Position numbers and translations under genes: made by a program
Part shown: one piece after another, positions 32,435 to 43,555 of the stretch
Layout: each line of letters opens with the position of its first letter
Position numbering within the stretch: position 1 is the stretch's first letter
Notes under the pieces: generated by a model
Database searches by the model: none
Seen by the model: the letters and a program-made list of their open reading frames with translations, nothing else
Told to the model about the DNA's origin: nothing
NCBI RefSeq assembly: GCF_029212645.1
Contig: NZ_JARGND010000005.1
Coordinates: forward strand, 1-64,000
Direction of reading: 5' to 3'
DNA length: 64,000 nucleotides
Source: Vannielia sp.
GTDB taxonomy: Bacteria > Pseudomonadota > Alphaproteobacteria > Rhodobacterales > Rhodobacteraceae

Positions 32435-34882
32435 ATGCTCAAGGTCATAACTGCCTGTTTCTTCGCCCTTATTGCCACCACCCTTTCAGCACAGGAGCGC
32501 CCTTCCGCGATTCTGGTGATGGATGGCTCCGGTTCGATGTGGGGCCAGATCGACGGCAAGACAAAGATCGAAATCGCCCAGGACGTGGTGGGCACCGTGC
32601 TAGAGACTCTGCCTGCGGATCAAGCGCTTGGCCTCACCCTCTATGGCCACCGCCGCAAGGGCGATTGCACCGATATCGAAACCGTCGTTGCCCCGGCGCT
32701 TGGCACCAAGGGGGCAATCACCACAGCGGTCAATGGCATCTCGCCCAAGGGCAAAACCCCGATGACGGAAGCCGTCCGCCAAGCCGCGATTGCCCTGCGC
32801 TACACCGAGGAAACCGCAACCGTGATCCTTGTCTCCGACGGCATCGAAACCTGTGATCCTGATCCCTGCGCCGCCGCGCGCGCTCTGGAGCAGGCGGGCG
32901 TTGATTTCACCGCCCATGTGGTTGGCTTTGATGTGTCCGAAGCCGAAGCCCTGCGCCAAATGCAGTGTATCGCCGATGAAACCGGCGGCACCTTCCATAC
33001 CGCCTCCAACGCCGATGAGCTGTCCACCGCCATGGTCCAGATCGTCGATGTGGTCGAAGCGCCCGAGCCAGCGCCGCCCCTCACCGTGACGGGCCTCACC
33101 TTCCGTGCCCAGCTTGGCAAGTATGGCCCCTTCATCACCACGCCGCTCAATTGGGAAATCCTGCAAAACGGCTCGCCCGTGGGCGAAACCGCCCTCTCTG
33201 CCACCCATGCCGCCGATCTTGATCCGGGTGAATATACCGCCCGCGCCACCCGCCCCGAGGATGGGCTGACGCGCGAGGCCGCCTTTACCGTGGCCGATAG
33301 CGCGTTGAATGTCATCGTCATGTTCCCGGCACCTCCTGTCACAGTCCAGTTCCAGGCCCGCGATGGAAAGAACGGTCCGCCCATCACCGATCCGTTGGTC
33401 TGGGATCTGCATCGCGGCGAGACGCTGGTCGAGGGGCCGCTGAACGTGGATCGCTTCAGCGCCGATCTGGAAAAGGGCGAATACCGTGTCACCGTCATGC
33501 GCCCGTCCGATGAGGCCAGCGCCGAGGCGATCTTTGGTGTGGGTCGGGTGAACAAGAAGGTAGTCGTCGAGCTGCCCGAGTATCGCCCCGCCGCCTCCCT
33601 TGAGGCCGCCGAAACCGCCACCGTCGGCAGCACCATCCCCGTCCGCTGGACAGGGCCGGACACCGCCAAGGATTTCATCGCCCTGCGTAAAATCGGTGAC
33701 AGCGGCTATATCAACTACACCTACACCGCCGAAGGCTCTCCTCTTGATCTGGTGATGCCGCCAGAGGCGGGCAGTTACGAGATCGCCTATATCCTGAACG
33801 ATCACCGCAAGACCCTCGCCACCCACCCGATCGAGATCACCGCTGTCGAGGCCAGCATCACGCCCCCCGCCGCACTCCCCGCCGGGAGTTCGGTGCAGGT
33901 CCGCTGGACAGGCCCGGATTACAAGAATGACTTCATCGCCGTCTTCCCGCGCGGTGAGCGCAAACGCTATGAAAGCTATGCCTACACCCGCGAAGGCTCT
34001 CCGCTCGATCTGCAATTGCCCTCCGAGCCGGGCAGCTACGATATCGCCTATGTCCTGGCCCAGGATCGCACCACACTGGCCATTGCCGAGGTGGAAATCG
34101 CCGCTGTCTCCGCCAGCATCACCCCACCTGCCACCCTCAATGCCGGAAGTTCGGTGCAAGTTGGCTGGGAAGGCCCGGATAACAAGAATGACTTTATCGC
34201 CGTCTTCCCGCGCGGCGAGCGCAAGCGCTATGAAAGCTATACCTACACCCGCGAAGGCTCTCCGTTGGATCTGCAACTTCCCGCCAAGCCCGGCGCCTAT
34301 GACATTGCCTATGTGCAGGCCGAGGGCCGAAATGTGCTTTCGGTGGCCGAGGTCGAGATTGCGGCCGTTTCCGCCAGCGTCACCCCACCCGATACCCTGA
34401 CCATAGGCAGTTCGGTGCAGATCGGTTGGGAAGGCCCGGATGACAAGAATGACTTTATCGCCGTTTTCCCGCGCGGTGAGCGCAAGCGCTATGAAAGCTA
34501 TACCTACACCCGCGAAGGCTCTCCGTTGGATCTGCAACTTCCCGCCAAGCCCGGCGCCTATGACATTGCCTATGTGCAGGCCGAGGGGCGCAATGTGCTT
34601 TCCGTCGCCGAGGTAGAGATCGCCCCTGTCACAGCCACCCTCACCCTCGGCACGCTAACGCCGCAGGGCAAGCTCCCGGTGGAGTGGGAGGGCCCGGATA
34701 ACAACGGGGATTTCATCGCCATTTTCCCGGCGGGCGGTGACAGGTATCTCGGTTACGCCTACACGCGCGATGGTTCTCCCGCCATGCTCACCATGCCCGA
34801 CCGCCCCGGCGACTACGTGGTGAAATACCTCCTGAAGGTGGATCGAACCCCCATCGCGGAAGTGCCTGTCACGCTGGAGTAA
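32435..34882 (+). CDS. secreted von Willebrand A protein with five tandem repeats
   Basis: The 815-residue protein has a signal peptide of 20 residues. A vWA domain follows with a complete MIDAS (AILVMDGSGSMWG, Asp30/Ser32/Ser34, then GKTPMTEAV and SDGIETCDPDPC). Two carboxypeptidase-regulatory-like segments (about 220-385) come next, then five repeats of about 87 residues from residue 389 to the end. Each repeat has WxGPDxxxDFIA and a YTREGSPLDL-like strand and ends VEI. Repeats 3 and 4 are almost identical in DNA. It resembles secreted or surface adhesion and scaffold proteins that bind ligands through a metal. Ligand and anchoring are unknown. Confidence 0.9.
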   Translation: MLKVITACFFALIATTLSAQERPSAILVMDGSGSMWGQIDGKTKIEIAQDVVGTVLETLPADQALGLTLYGHRRKGDCTDIETVVAPALGTKGAITTAVNGISPKGKTPMTEAVRQAAIALRYTEETATVILVSDGIETCDPDPCAAARALEQAGVDFTAHVVGFDVSEAEALRQMQCIADETGGTFHTASNADELSTAMVQIVDVVEAPEPAPPLTVTGLTFRAQLGKYGPFITTPLNWEILQNGSPVGETALSATHAADLDPGEYTARATRPEDGLTREAAFTVADSALNVIVMFPAPPVTVQFQARDGKNGPPITDPLVWDLHRGETLVEGPLNVDRFSADLEKGEYRVTVMRPSDEASAEAIFGVGRVNKKVVVELPEYRPAASLEAAETATVGSTIPVRWTGPDTAKDFIALRKIGDSGYINYTYTAEGSPLDLVMPPEAGSYEIAYILNDHRKTLATHPIEITAVEASITPPAALPAGSSVQVRWTGPDYKNDFIAVFPRGERKRYESYAYTREGSPLDLQLPSEPGSYDIAYVLAQDRTTLAIAEVEIAAVSASITPPATLNAGSSVQVGWEGPDNKNDFIAVFPRGERKRYESYTYTREGSPLDLQLPAKPGAYDIAYVQAEGRNVLSVAEVEIAAVSASVTPPDTLTIGSSVQIGWEGPDDKNDFIAVFPRGERKRYESYTYTREGSPLDLQLPAKPGAYDIAYVQAEGRNVLSVAEVEIAPVTATLTLGTLTPQGKLPVEWEGPDNNGDFIAIFPAGGDRYLGYAYTRDGSPAMLTMPDRPGDYVVKYLLKVDRTPIAEVPVTLE

Positions 34883-34902
34883 CCCACCCAGACCGACACA
34901 TG

Positions 34903-34935
34903 AAAAAAGGGCGCCCATCACCGGGCGCCCTTTCA
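34903..34935. terminator. bidirectional terminator between vWA gene and lpdA
   Basis: AAAAAAGGGCGCCC, an ATCACC loop and GGGCGCCCTTT give an eight-base perfect stem flanked by A and T runs. It suits both converging genes. Confidence 0.85.
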
Positions 34936-34978
34936 ATTCCAATCTCCGCCACCCTGAAGGCTGGGTGCTAACCCACCT

Positions 34979-36373
<1,395 letters not shown>

Positions 36374-36388
36374 GATTCTCTCCTGTGC

Positions 36389-36402
36389 CCAAACTAGTTT
36401 GG
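36389..36402. promoter_or_regulatory. perfect palindrome upstream of lpdA
   Basis: CCAAACTAGTTTGG is a 14-base perfect palindrome, 16 bases upstream of the lpdA ATG. Nearby is the related half TAGTTTAATACC on the minus strand. It could be an operator overlapping the transcript start. The regulator is unknown. Confidence 0.4.
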
Positions 36403-36462
36403 TATTAAACTATTTTTCGCCCACTCCGAAACCCCGAAGCGATTTTGCCCCTCCAGCGCCCC

Positions 36463-37059
36463 TCACCCGGATGAACCCCAGCCCGCCGCCTCGCCCTTTT
36501 CGATCCTTTGATAGGTCCAGCCGTAGCCCCCGGCGGCAAGGTAGGCTTTCTCCTTTTCGCTTGAAACGCGGGCCAGCGCCTCGTTGCGATAGGGAAAGCG
36601 GCTGAAATCGCGGATCACCTGCCGATGCGCCCGCGCATGTTCCAGGTTGTTGCCCTGCGACATGCGCGTCATGAAGCACCGCACCGCACGATCCTGATCG
36701 GCCAGCACCTCCGAATGCATCAAGGGCAGGTAAAAGAACTGCCGCTTCGGCCCGTCGATCCGCCGATCAAACCGGTTTTCTATCGCCCATTTCGCCATCT
36801 GCCGCGCACGGGCATCGGTGGCAAAGCTGCGGCCATCGCCGCGAAACATGTTGCGCGGAAACTGGTCGGTCAGCACGAGATAGGCCAGCACCCCCTCAGG
36901 CGTGTTGCGCCAACCGCGCAACGCATCGTCATGCACGTCCTGCCAAAGCCCGCCAAACCGCTTGCGAATTTCAGCGTCCACCGCGTCATCCACCGCGTAC
37001 CATCCCTCGGGGCCAATCTCATCAACCCAAAACCTGAGGATATCTTCCGCTTGTTCCAT
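36463..37059 (-). CDS. DUF924 family protein
   Basis: The 198-residue protein starts MEQAEDILRFWVDEIGPEGW and holds the DUF924 signatures LTDQFPRNMFRGDGRSFATD and FFYLPLMHSEVLADQDRAV. The family forms TPR-like helical bundles and is of unknown function. The ATG at 37057-37059 starts the conserved region, while the open frame reaches 62 codons further into the MFS gene's 3' end. It is probably transcribed with the MFS gene upstream (gap 64 bp). Confidence 0.88.
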   Translation of the reverse strand: MEQAEDILRFWVDEIGPEGWYAVDDAVDAEIRKRFGGLWQDVHDDALRGWRNTPEGVLAYLVLTDQFPRNMFRGDGRSFATDARARQMAKWAIENRFDRRIDGPKRQFFYLPLMHSEVLADQDRAVRCFMTRMSQGNNLEHARAHRQVIRDFSRFPYRNEALARVSSEKEKAYLAAGGYGWTYQRIEKGEAAGWGSSG

Positions 37060-37123
37060 ACTGCCACTTCCTCCCAAAAAGCACAGCCCCAGCCAAACAC
37101 GCGCCGCGCCCTGTGACAACCGG

Positions 37124-38392
37124 TCAGGCGGCAGTTTCGGCATCCCCGCGCTCATCGTCGATGTTCTCGATAAACACCTCCTGCGCCGCTTCCATGGCAA
37201 CCGGGGTGGAGGACGACAAAACCGGGGTGTAGCTGGTGGTCTCATCCACCGGGGTCGAGGGCCGCCGCGTCATCCGCCAAAAGGCATAGCCGGTGATCGC
37301 CGCCATCAGCCCGCCGATATAAATGAAAAAGCCGGTCGGCCCGATCAGCCCCATGAACCAACCTGTCACAATCGGCCCGGCAATCGCCCCCACCCCGTTC
37401 ACAAAGATCAGCCCGCCGGAAGCGGCGGCCATGTCTTCGGGTTCCAGAAAGTCATTCGTGTAGGCAATCAGCAGCGAATAGAGCGGGTTCGTCATGCCAC
37501 CAATCGCAAAGCCCGCCGCCAGAACCGCCGTATAGGCATCGCCGTACACAAAGCCAAAAATCGCGCCAATCCCGCCGAGCATGGCGATCATCGCGATCAG
37601 CATCCGCCGGTCCATCCGGTCGGAAATCCAGCCAATCGGGTATTGCATCACCAACCCGCCCACAAAGATCGACGCCACAAACCCCGAGGTTTGCCCAACC
37701 GAAAGGCCCGCCTGCGTGGCAAACACCGCCGCCATGCCAAACGTTGCCGCATTGGCCCCGCCCAGCAAAAAGGCCCCCACCACGCCCAGCGGCGAAATGG
37801 TGTAAAGCTGCAAAAGGCTCATCGCCTTGGTGGTCTCAAAGGCCGGGGTTGGCTGCACGTTCAGCAAAATCGGCGCAAACGAGATCGACACCAGCACCGA
37901 GGGGATCACAAACAGCAAGAAACCGGTCTCATCGGGGATCACCAGCAAGCCCTGCGCCGCCACGATCCCGGTCATCTGCACGATCATGTAAAGCGACAGC
38001 GCCTTGCCGCGGATCTCGTTGGTCACGGCGTTGTTGAGCCAGCTTTCCGCGGTCACGTAAACCGCCGAAAAGCAAAAGCCGATCACCACCCGCTCAATGA
38101 TCCAGGCCCAGGGCGCGGCGTAGCTTGGGAACAAAATCAAAACTGCGCTGATCATCGAGGCCAGGGCCGCAAACACCCGCACATGCCCCACCCGGCGGAT
38201 CATCTCCGGGGCCATGCGTGAGCCGCCCAGAAAGCCTAGGAAATAGGCTGACATGACGATCGAGATCTCAAGCGTCGAAAAGCCTTCGTTCGCCCCCCGG
38301 ATGCCCAGCAGGGTGCCCTGAATCCCGTTGCCTACCATCAGCAACATCACGCCGAGTAACAGCGCCCATGTGCTTGCCAGAACCTTGATCAT
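37124..38392 (-). CDS. MFS transporter
   Basis: The 422-residue protein has twelve predicted membrane helices with an MFS-type loop (FLGFLGGSRMAPEMIRRVGH) and a second half repeat (GGLVMQYPIGWISDRMDRRM). It has a charged acidic C-terminal tail of about 40 residues. The ATG at 38390-38392 (MIKVLASTWALLLGV) starts the first helix, and the open frame's earlier ATG adds a non-hydrophobic lead. The group resembles Roseobacter MFS proteins of unknown substrate. Confidence 0.88.
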   Translation of the reverse strand: MIKVLASTWALLLGVMLLMVGNGIQGTLLGIRGANEGFSTLEISIVMSAYFLGFLGGSRMAPEMIRRVGHVRVFAALASMISAVLILFPSYAAPWAWIIERVVIGFCFSAVYVTAESWLNNAVTNEIRGKALSLYMIVQMTGIVAAQGLLVIPDETGFLLFVIPSVLVSISFAPILLNVQPTPAFETTKAMSLLQLYTISPLGVVGAFLLGGANAATFGMAAVFATQAGLSVGQTSGFVASIFVGGLVMQYPIGWISDRMDRRMLIAMIAMLGGIGAIFGFVYGDAYTAVLAAGFAIGGMTNPLYSLLIAYTNDFLEPEDMAAASGGLIFVNGVGAIAGPIVTGWFMGLIGPTGFFIYIGGLMAAITGYAFWRMTRRPSTPVDETTSYTPVLSSSTPVAMEAAQEVFIENIDDERGDAETAA

Positions 38393-38473
38393 CGCCCGCG
38401 CTCCCTGCCATTGCGCCTCAAATGGCCCAAGTGGCGGTGCCGTCAACCGCTTGGTTGCGACGCCGCCGTGTCG

Positions 38474-39529
38474 TTATTCGTCCGGCAACAGCAGCGAAGC
38501 GTCCCCGTAAGAGAAAAACCGATATTCGGCGCCTATCGCATGGGCGTAAATTTCCCGTATCCGCTCCGGCCCCATGAGGGCCGAAACCAGCATCATCAAG
38601 GTTGATTTCGGCAGGTGAAAGTTGGTCATCAACGCGTCTGTCAGGGCAAAGTCATAGCCCGGATAGATGAAGATATCGGTTTCGCCCTGCCACGCCGCAA
38701 TCTGCCCCGGCCCGCTGGCCGCGCTTTCGATCAGCCGCAGCGCCGTGGTCCCCACCGGGATGATCCGCCCGCCCGCCGCTCGGGTGGCGTTGATCTCTGC
38801 GGCGGCCTCGCCGCTCACCTCGCCGCGCTCTGCGTGCATCCGGTGGGTGGTGACATCCTCCACCGTGACCGGCAGGAAGGTGCCCGCCCCCACATGCAGC
38901 GTCACCTCCGTCAACCCTACGCCCATCGCCTTGATCTTGCTCAGCAAATCATCGTCAAAATGCAGCGAAGCCGTGGGGGCCGCAACCGCGCCGGAGTGCT
39001 TGGCGAATACGGTCTGGTAGTCCTCGCGGTCTGCCGCATCTGCGGCGCGGCGTGCAGCGATATAGGGTGGCAAGGGCATCGCGCCCACCGCCTCAAGGGC
39101 TGCGTCAAAAGCCGCGCCCTCAGCCGAAAACCGCAGCCAAACCTCACCGCCCTCGCGTGACAGCACTTCAGCGCTCAACCCTTCGCCAAACTCCAACACC
39201 TCGCCCGGCTTCACCTTGCGCGCAGGCCGCGCCAGCGCCATCCACGCGCCCTCGGCGCCCGGCTCCAGCAGCGTCACCTCTACCCGCGCCTCCACCGGCC
39301 CTTGCGCGCTGTCACGTCGCCGCACCCCTGAAAGCCGCGCCGAAATCACCTTGGTGTTGTTCAGCACAAGCCGGTCACCGGGGCGCAAATACCGCGTGAT
39401 ATCAGCGACATGCGCGTCATCTATCCAGTCCCCACCGGCCACCAGCAGCCGGGCCGCAGGGCGCGGCTTTACCGGGCGCGTGGCGATCAGCGCTTCGGGC
39501 AGGTCAAAATCAAAATCACTCAGCTTCAT
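38474..39529 (-). CDS. queA: S-adenosylmethionine:tRNA ribosyltransferase-isomerase
   Basis: The 351-residue enzyme starts [20 protein letters not shown] and has the QueA motifs [34 protein letters not shown] and [17 protein letters not shown]. It converts 7-aminomethyl-7-deazaguanine in tRNA to epoxyqueuosine, using the ribose of SAM. Length is normal. In Rhodobacteraceae queA often lies near tgt, which is not visible here. The ATG at 39527-39529 is chosen because the conserved motif begins there. Confidence 0.97.
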   Translation of the reverse strand: MKLSDFDFDLPEALIATRPVKPRPAARLLVAGGDWIDDAHVADITRYLRPGDRLVLNNTKVISARLSGVRRRDSAQGPVEARVEVTLLEPGAEGAWMALARPARKVKPGEVLEFGEGLSAEVLSREGGEVWLRFSAEGAAFDAALEAVGAMPLPPYIAARRAADAADREDYQTVFAKHSGAVAAPTASLHFDDDLLSKIKAMGVGLTEVTLHVGAGTFLPVTVEDVTTHRMHAERGEVSGEAAAEINATRAAGGRIIPVGTTALRLIESAASGPGQIAAWQGETDIFIYPGYDFALTDALMTNFHLPKSTLMMLVSALMGPERIREIYAHAIGAEYRFFSYGDASLLLPDE

Positions 39530-39658
39530 ACCGCCCGCCATACCCGGCCAAGCGCCAAAAGTTCAATGCCTCCGGCGGGGATATTTTTGGCAAGAAAATA
39601 CAACCAGCGCCGCCTTTCGAGCCACCACCGTGGCAAGCCTGCGCCTTTCACGCGGCGG

Positions 39659-42600
39659 CTAGTCCGTACCTTTCAGCGTGGGCGGCGGGCGGCGGAAGAT
39701 CTCGCGGAAAATCCCCGGTGTAAGCACCGAAAGCGGGTTCACGCTCACCTTGGGGGCCGAGGCAGGCCCGGTCATCCGGTAGTTAAAGCCAAACAGCCCC
39801 TCGCCCTTTTTCGAGATGATCTGGCCGATGCCATTCACCACGTAGATCGGGGAAAAGACCCCCTGAACCTGCATGTAATCGCGGTTCATGTCATAAAGCC
39901 CGGCCACCGAAATCCCCAGCGACGGGCCAACGCCCGAGCCTTTGGTGATCTGCACCGCGCCGGGCGTGAGCACAAAATCCACCTCCGAGTGGGTCAGCAG
40001 GATGCCTGCGGCCTGCAACTGCTCGAGCAGGCCCACAACCGAGATCGCATTCAGCAATGCGGCCAGCCCCGGCGCGCTTTGCACCCGCACGTTTTTTACC
40101 CTGAGGGCGCCGTCATAAACACCGGGCTGGCGGCGCGGTGTGAGGGTGAGTTCCATTGAGCCGCCCTTGGCCTTCCGGAACAGCCCCGCCGCGCGAAACA
40201 CCCGCCCCGCATCATCCGAGCCAAAGCGCACCGCTGTCTTGCCGCGCACCGGCACCAGCGTGCCAGAGATCGGCGCCGCGCCGTTGACCAGCCCCTTGAA
40301 GCTGCCGTTCAGCCCGCCGCGCGATTTGAGATCGGCGGAAAACCCGGTCAGCGCGATGCTGTCGGAAATTACCAGCCGGTCCAGCGCAAGGCGCATCGGC
40401 GCGCCCGCCGTATCGCCGCCACCGCCCTGCCCGAAGGAGGTTTTGCGGATGTCGACCCAACCACCGCTCACCCGCACCGCCGGAGTCACCCCCCGGCCCC
40501 GCCCGGTGAGCGTGACCGGCGCATCAATCCAGGCTCCCGCCTTTACCCGGCTGAAGGTGGCCGCCTTCAGCCCGCCACCCGGGTTCAGCGTTACCTTGCC
40601 TTCCGCCATCAGCCCCGGCGCTTTCAGCGAGAGGTTCGAAATCACCGCAGGCTCGCCAAGCTGGCCTTCGACCCGCAGCGATCCCTTGGCCGATTTGCCC
40701 ATCGACCAACCCAGCTCGGATATGCGCAGGCCCATCCGGTTGAGATCAGAGGCGAGGGTAAAGCGCGGCGCCCGCCCCTGCGCCAGATCAATCGCAAACT
40801 GCCCGGTGCCCGCGCCCGAAACCATGCCACGCGGCAGGCCGATATTGAACTTGTCGACAAAGGCCTGGCTCAGCTCGATCGTGCCCTCTACCCGGCTGCC
40901 CGCCTTGGGGGTTTTCAACGGTTGCACCCATGTCGCGGTGATCGGCAGCCCCTCAATCCGACCCGGCCCGGTGATCATGATCTCCTCGTTATGGGCCACC
41001 ACATCCAGCGCTTCCGCCGTCAGCACGCGCCCCGGCACCACCTTGGACGAGCGCACGCCGCTCAGCTTGCCAGCCACCCGAAACTGGATGCGCTCCTTGG
41101 GGGCATTTTTCATCAGCGGGAAGGTCACAAGCCCCTCCAGCGCGGCGCGCCCGGCAGCAATATCCACAGGCTGCTTCGCCTTGGTCAAAAAGTGCCACGG
41201 CTCTTGGTCCAGCAGGCTCAGCGCGGCGGTGATGCTGCTTTCGGTGCGCAGCTCGATCTCGCCCTGCGCCGGGATTTTGGTGATATCGGGCACCCGCAGC
41301 ACCGAGCCTGTCACATCCACCATCCCGCCCTCGGGAGCGGCCATCTGGCCCTTGTCGAGCGACAGCGTATAAACATTCCCCGAGATCGAAGAATAGCCGC
41401 TCGCCCCTGTCACCGGCGGCAGCGTGGGCAACGGCACCACCTCTCCGTCGCGGAACTCATAAACCACGTTGACCAGCGGCGTTTCAGCCCCCGGCTGCAT
41501 CCGCAACGCGCCCTGCACGTTAAAAAGCTCGCCCGCCAGAACCCGCTCGGAAATCCAGTTGCGGGTTTTCGAGGCCAGCGGCAGCGGCCACAGATCAAGG
41601 AGCCGCTCATGGCTCATCCGGTCCACCGCGAAATCAAGCGAGGCTTCCCAGCCCTCCGGCCTTGGTCGCACCGCGCCGCTGGCATTCAGCGTCAGGTCAT
41701 CCCGGCTCAGCGCCATTTGCCCGATCACAAACTCAAAGGGATCAAGCGTCAGCTTCATATCCAGCGCGCCCCGGTCAAATTCCGCCTGCGTGCGCAGCAG
41801 CCCGGTTGGGTTCAGCCGCACCTTCTGGAATTGAAGCTGCGCGATCATGCGCGTCGGCCAGCCGGTGTCCTCGATCCCCTCCAGATAGGCATGGCCCGTG
41901 GCGCTGAAAGCCCCGTCCGGCCCGGCGAGGCGCAGCTCGTCAAACACCACCCGCGCGTCATCCGGCTGATAGTGGAAGTAACTGCGCCCGCCGTCAAAAC
42001 CCACCGGCGCTTGCCCCTGCCCCGGCTCGATCTGGCCTGCGCCAATTTCGAGCTGCCCGGCCAGCTCGGCAAGAGCGCCGTCCTCATTAACCCGCGCGCG
42101 GAAGGCGCCCGAAATCGGCGCGTCCAGCAGTGCCAGAAAGGCCGTGGCCGGGCTTTGCGCGGCAATGTCGCGCGCTGAAACGCCATCCACCCGCACCCCC
42201 AGTTCCGCCGCGGTCGAGTTGCGCTCGGAGGCGAATGTCAGCTCCACCGCTGCCGGGACAACCTCAAACGCGCCGGAGCCAGCCCCCGCGGGCGCGATAC
42301 TTGCCGCATGGTCCCGCTCCTCGGCCCAATCGGTTTCTTCCTGCGGCAGCTCACCCGCCAGTTGCAGCGCCAAACGGCCCGAGACATTGCCCGCGTCCTG
42401 GCGCACCACCAGATCCCCGTCATAAAGCACCCACTCGCGCGTGGAGCGGGCATCAAACACCTCCAGCACCATGTCGGTGGCGGCAATTTCCTCGATCGGG
42501 GCGAGGCTTGGCAGGGCAAACATGCGGTCAATCGCGTCGATCAGTTCGGCAAGGCTGCGCCCCGAGCCGCCCAGATCAAGCGCCACATCCCCCAACTCCA

Positions 42601-43444
42601 GATCAAAAGTGCCATCGGCCCGCCTTGAAAGCCGCGCCGCCGCGCCCTCCACCTGCACCGCCCTCGGCTGGATTTGCCCGGCCAGCAAAAGCCCCCGGTC
42701 AAGGCTCGCGCCAAAGGCCGGAACATGCAGCATCTCGGTGCCGTCAACGGCCAGAATATCTACATCCCTAAAGCTCACCCTCGGCAGGGCGGTGCGCGAA
42801 AAGATGATGAAAAGCTCGCCCACGTTCACCGTGGCGCCGCCCATGCCCTCGGTCAGCTCGGCCTCCACACGGGCGGCGAGCCAATCGGGCGCGGGCAGCT
42901 CCTTGCCCGCCAGCACAAACACCATCACCGCCACCGCCAGCACCACGATTACCACCACATCCAGCGCCCAGATGAAGGGTTTGGCGATCATGTGGCGGCG
43001 GCGCTTGTGGCGCGGCTTGGGCGTTGGTTTGGATCGTGGCGCGCTTTGCTCCTCTGTCGCCTCTCCCGGCTCCGATGGGCGATCCAGCCCCAGCCGCTCT
43101 GGCCGCGCCTCCACCGCCACCGCCTCGCCCCTGTGCCCTTTGGGCTGCCCAAGCGCGGGGGCGGCACCAGAGTCGGGCGGGGTGTCACCGTCCAATCCCA
43201 GCTTTTCGGGGGAGGGCACCTGCCCCGCCGCCTTGGCGCCCGCATCATCGCGCGCCACCGCACCAAGCGCCTTTGGCGGCGCTGCGCCGCTCACCTCTGC
43301 CGGGCCAATCCAGCGGCTCGCGCGGCCTTCTTTCACAGCCTGTTCCGCCTCGGCGTCAGCATCACGCCGGCGGGCCAGGGCTGGCTGGCCCTCACCCTCT
43401 TGCGGCTCCGCAGTCTTTTGCGGCGAGTTTTCTGGCGGCGTCAT
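39659..43444 (-). CDS. large AsmA-like/DUF3971 envelope protein
   Basis: The 1261-residue protein has a cytoplasmic Pro/Glu/Arg-rich N-terminus of about 150 residues, one membrane helix (about 157-178), and a very long periplasmic part of repeating beta-strands. It ends in an AsmA-like C-terminal domain (GTGQFAIDLAQGRAPRFTLA, then MQVQGVFSPIYVVNGIGQII). This is the TamB/YhdP-type design. Such proteins bridge the envelope and are thought to carry phospholipids to the outer membrane. The N-terminal tail carries PEKLGLD (79-85) and PERLGLD (115-121). It is divergent from bcp. Confidence 0.9.
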   Translation of the reverse strand: MTPPENSPQKTAEPQEGEGQPALARRRDADAEAEQAVKEGRASRWIGPAEVSGAAPPKALGAVARDDAGAKAAGQVPSPEKLGLDGDTPPDSGAAPALGQPKGHRGEAVAVEARPERLGLDRPSEPGEATEEQSAPRSKPTPKPRHKRRRHMIAKPFIWALDVVVIVVLAVAVMVFVLAGKELPAPDWLAARVEAELTEGMGGATVNVGELFIIFSRTALPRVSFRDVDILAVDGTEMLHVPAFGASLDRGLLLAGQIQPRAVQVEGAAARLSRRADGTFDLELGDVALDLGGSGRSLAELIDAIDRMFALPSLAPIEEIAATDMVLEVFDARSTREWVLYDGDLVVRQDAGNVSGRLALQLAGELPQEETDWAEERDHAASIAPAGAGSGAFEVVPAAVELTFASERNSTAAELGVRVDGVSARDIAAQSPATAFLALLDAPISGAFRARVNEDGALAELAGQLEIGAGQIEPGQGQAPVGFDGGRSYFHYQPDDARVVFDELRLAGPDGAFSATGHAYLEGIEDTGWPTRMIAQLQFQKVRLNPTGLLRTQAEFDRGALDMKLTLDPFEFVIGQMALSRDDLTLNASGAVRPRPEGWEASLDFAVDRMSHERLLDLWPLPLASKTRNWISERVLAGELFNVQGALRMQPGAETPLVNVVYEFRDGEVVPLPTLPPVTGASGYSSISGNVYTLSLDKGQMAAPEGGMVDVTGSVLRVPDITKIPAQGEIELRTESSITAALSLLDQEPWHFLTKAKQPVDIAAGRAALEGLVTFPLMKNAPKERIQFRVAGKLSGVRSSKVVPGRVLTAEALDVVAHNEEIMITGPGRIEGLPITATWVQPLKTPKAGSRVEGTIELSQAFVDKFNIGLPRGMVSGAGTGQFAIDLAQGRAPRFTLASDLNRMGLRISELGWSMGKSAKGSLRVEGQLGEPAVISNLSLKAPGLMAEGKVTLNPGGGLKAATFSRVKAGAWIDAPVTLTGRGRGVTPAVRVSGGWVDIRKTSFGQGGGGDTAGAPMRLALDRLVISDSIALTGFSADLKSRGGLNGSFKGLVNGAAPISGTLVPVRGKTAVRFGSDDAGRVFRAAGLFRKAKGGSMELTLTPRRQPGVYDGALRVKNVRVQSAPGLAALLNAISVVGLLEQLQAAGILLTHSEVDFVLTPGAVQITKGSGVGPSLGISVAGLYDMNRDYMQVQGVFSPIYVVNGIGQIISKKGEGLFGFNYRMTGPASAPKVSVNPLSVLTPGIFREIFRRPPPTLKGTD

Positions 43445-43555
43445 GGGCCGGGTTTACCCTTGCTTTGCGGCACGTTGGCCTATCTGCTCTTAACGCCTAT
43501 ACTCGCAATTTCCGGCGCTCTTTTGAAGCGCAATCCAATGTTGGGAGAAACCACC

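Noticed and set aside
32600-34537. 645-codon minus-strand frame with internal repeats
   Set aside because: Its repeats merely mirror the tandem repeats of the vWA gene on the other strand.
33599-34882. Tandem repeats that might be mistaken for a CRISPR array
   Set aside because: The period is about 261 bp and the repeats are coding, in frame within one protein. There are no spacers.
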